The notes under the pieces were generated by a model, which searched no databases, was not told the origin of the DNA, and saw nothing but the letters and a program-made list of their open reading frames with translations. A stretch of 64,000 bases of DNA from Glossina fuscipes (taxonomy: Eukaryota > Arthropoda > Insecta > Diptera > Glossinidae). Positions 60,791-64,000 of the stretch are shown here, piece by piece. Where the stretch lies: assembly GCF_014805625.2 (NCBI RefSeq), contig NW_023998454.1, positions 1,765,957 through 1,829,956 of the forward strand, written 5' to 3'. The position numbers and the translations under genes are program-made. The stretch's first letter is position 1. Every line of letters begins with the position of its first letter.

Positions 60791-63700
60791 TACTAACCCC
60801 TGCATACACTGAGTAAATCATTTATGCAGACAAAGGTCAATACCACCGAATTGAACCGTTGTATATACTTCGCAGTACGTTATCATTTTCACCAATAGAT
60901 CAAAACACATATAAGGACCTAACGTATACAAAAATTTTTTTTATCATTTCAAATTTTAAGAAAGCAAATAGAAAATGGGCTGCAAATTTTGTTTCCAGAT
61001 TTAATTCTAATAGCCAAGTTCTGAAGCCAAGTTTGCTGACCAAGTAGCCATCGATGGAGACAACTTGAAAATATTAAATTCGTATTTTGCAATGTTATGA
61101 AAGTGCGTACACGTACTGCCATCTATCGTTACAACAATACGAAATTTGATATTATAGAACACTGCTTCCCTTACTTCACAAATTCTGACTTAGTTTATAG
61201 CATAAAATTTTGTCCACCATTCTTTTCGTTGGCGACGTAGGTTCTTGTAAGTATTTAGCACACGTATAGTACGATGCCAATAAGATCTTTTAAAATTCGG
61301 ATTTCGATCCAAGGCAGTTGTATAGAAGAAGTATGAATGATGTGAAGAAGCCCTGAAAGAACATTTTGGAGATAAAGTGAACATGTAACTATACTTGATC
61401 GATACGAACCGATCGAGCATACAAAGATCATATGCAAATCTTTCGATGTACTTTTTCTCTCTCTCTTCTCAGTCATAAAGCTAAAATTACTCCTTACACT
61501 TTATTCAAACTTCTCCACTTTAACTAATATTTAACCAAGCTTCACTTTAATCTTGCACATGAATCGTGGAGAAACTAGAAGAAAAACTTTCCAAATGAAA
61601 AATTAAAATTAGCTAACATTACGCGAAGGTTTTTTTGTGTAGTTGTTTTTATTTGTTTTCCGCTTTTAATGTTTATACGCTGCAGTAAAAATAAAGAACA
61701 AAATAACAACAGTACACAACAAATATTATTTCCTTTCCATAAAAAACAACAAGAGCTACTTGTAACCGGCTCTAGTTGTTATACACATGAGAGAGAAAAC
61801 AGAAAACTATAATAATTCTTATACAACTCCATATGGAATTCCCCAAACAGTCCTTTAGAGACTCCCTAAAGGTAGAAAGAGACATAGAGAAGCTAATAAG
61901 TTTCAAATCTTGTTCATTTTTTATAACAATTTCAAGACCCCTCAGCCAACAAATTGTTAGGAGTTGATGGTGCTTTGATAGTTGCATTATTCAAAAGCAC
62001 ACAAGATCTTTGTACTACGCCTTCGCTTATACCCTTCGCCTTCTATTGCCCTTTCCTGTACACTACATCGTTACCTATATTATAACATAGTTAGGGTTAG
62101 TTTGCCGTAAAAGAAGTGAGCAGAAAATTGGCTCAAGTCAAACAATGGCGTTAATATTGTTGTTCTTGTTTTTATTATTGTTATGTAGTTGTTGTTGTTA
62201 GCCATACACATTCACATTACAACTTGTTAAAGTTGATGACATAAAGCTTGATTACATATTAACAACATACCTAAACACATACCTGTAAACATACATGCAT
62301 TCATCAGCCTTTGTAAAGTTACTCGTGGAGTTCGCAAACGGAACTCTGGCGTGGTGGAAAAATAAAGACTTTATTGCAAAAAAAAAAAGTGAAAATTTCT
62401 CACATTGTTTTAATGACGTTTAATTACATTTACAGTCTGTCGAGTGCCTTCTGTCAGAGTAGACCGAAAACAAAAGAGAAAAATATATATATATAACGTA
62501 AATCACAAAAAACTATGAAAATACAATAACAGACACAATAACGGTTATGCATAACAGCAAACATTTAATTACGTTAAAAGTATGTATTACACAAAAAAGA
62601 GGAAAGAGAAAATAATATAAAAAAAAAATAGCAGTGAAGACTTCACTATTAAAACAAATTCTCTAGCGTGATATACAAAAAACTTATGCAATTTATTGAT
62701 AATTATGTACATACAACAGCAAAAAAAAATATCTTCTCTCGTGACAGCTCTTCATTATTATTGCTTTCGTTTCGTTTACTTCATTCGTTCCTTACAACTA
62801 TTATCTCCTTCAGACAATCGAGATCTTTATTTATTTTTTTTTATTTGTTTATGACTATAGCTGTCTTGGCTCAGTTGCCGGTTTTTTAGCCTAATTAGCA
62901 AAAGCATAATCTATAGACACAAATTTTTTCAAAATTATTATATTATACGCACACACATATAAACATTGACATTTTCATCATTCTTGCAATCAGTTTTCAA
63001 ACATAGATGCAGGCTTCTAGTTAAGGAAGCTGTGAATAAAAACAAGTTCGCAGAAGCGACCTGTTTTCGTACAGGCATAACCAAAAGCCTGAATCTGGGA
63101 TTAAATAAAATAAATCTCGTCAAAGTTGACTGACTGGACCGGCGATAGTGTCCGTTGCGAAACCAATAGCATATAATAGTATAAAATTCATCAATAGTAC
63201 TGAAAACTATATTACCGGAGCATCTTATGAAAACGAGGATAACATCCATAATTGAGATGGTCACCATTCTCCTGAATCAATTCGTTAGGCGAATAAGCTA
63301 TCAACCTTTTAGCACATGCAATGAAAAAGCAAAGCTCATCTGGTCAATTTTTTCCACCATTTGCTAAAGAAATCAAAAGGTTTCAGAATTAATCTTAAAA
63401 CCATTGACAAAACTACAACTGAGACTTTCCCTAAGTTCAACAGCAAAGTAAAAGGCGTAATAAAATGATTCAGGATAATTAAAGAAGGGAAATATTCAGA
63501 CTTTCACAAACAGAAGGGAACATAATTAAGACAGACTTAAGAGATGAAAGTTTATTCAAATTAGATTCAGTACTATTGCTGGCCAGCCTTTCGATTAGAA
63601 AAAAGGAAAATGTGTAAGATTCCGTTATTTAACTAACTACCTTCAGGTACAGTTTAAAACGTAGCAGCAGTTTGTTAAGGGCAAAACTTATTATGAAAAA

Positions 63701-64000
63701 TAAATCTGCTCCTGAAGGAAGACAGGAAATAAGATCGTTTATCTAACTGGTTTCCTATTGGCCTTTCCCAGTAGCTAGATATTTTAATAATAATGCAGAG
63801 GTGGTAGGTTCCACGGTCGCGTTTATCTTCCCGCACGCGAAATCAGTGCAGATGTGGGGGCAAAATTTATTGCAACATAGCCGCATAACTCTGAAATATA
63901 TTAAAAAATTAGTGTTCGCGCTGTTTGCACACTATTGTCTATTAAATGTTTTAAACACACCTAGAGATTAACTAACCAGCAGATTCGTGCTTTCAATAAA
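60791..64000. other. Gene-free AT-rich DNA
   Basis: No feature is supported. Short frames (61190-61420, 62938-63267, both minus) lack motifs. A 'ctgccatctatcg' motif near 61118 resembles one at 15360, next to the other mariner remnant. Confidence 0.5.

Overview
The window is AT-rich nuclear DNA from an insect, most likely a muscomorph fly (inference; tsetse or another calyptrate would fit). The basis is a glycogen synthase gene very close to the fly form, broken by 50-85 bp introns, plus remnants of mariner and jockey-like elements. No bacterial, plasmid or CRISPR features were seen.

Layout. 1-7965 is gene-free DNA with short tandem repeats and old dispersed repeats. 8310-10766 (+) is an intact seven-exon glycogen synthase gene, GlyS (689 residues). 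It converges on a secreted Cys-rich gene at 11064-12410 (-). About 8 kb of spacer follows, holding a mariner remnant, a foldback-like inverted repeat and a GA microsatellite. The same two-gene block then recurs at about 20528-24080. There GlyS is a dead, internally deleted pseudogene, while the Cys-rich reading frame is almost perfectly preserved apart from one early stop. At 25898-28988 two further Cys-rich genes sit head to head. They share exon phases with each other, and a Cys motif with the GlyS neighbour. The four members look like one uncharacterised secreted family built around a CC...C...C...C..C motif.

29.0-64.0 kb is gene-poor. It holds a tRNA-derived SINE with a 12-bp target-site duplication (44.3 kb), a second SINE copy (38.5 kb), a cluster of three jockey-like fragments (48.8-51.4 kb), a second mariner remnant (60 kb), several microsatellites, unidentified coding-like patches (36, 47, 51.5 and 56-57 kb) and a plausible unidentified three-exon gene at 57713-58800 (+).

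The best leads are the Cys-rich family, and the contrast between its near-identical duplicate coding cores and the strongly diverged DNA around them, which suggests gene conversion. All splice models were read by eye from frame, phase and GT-AG sites. No transcript or database evidence was available.
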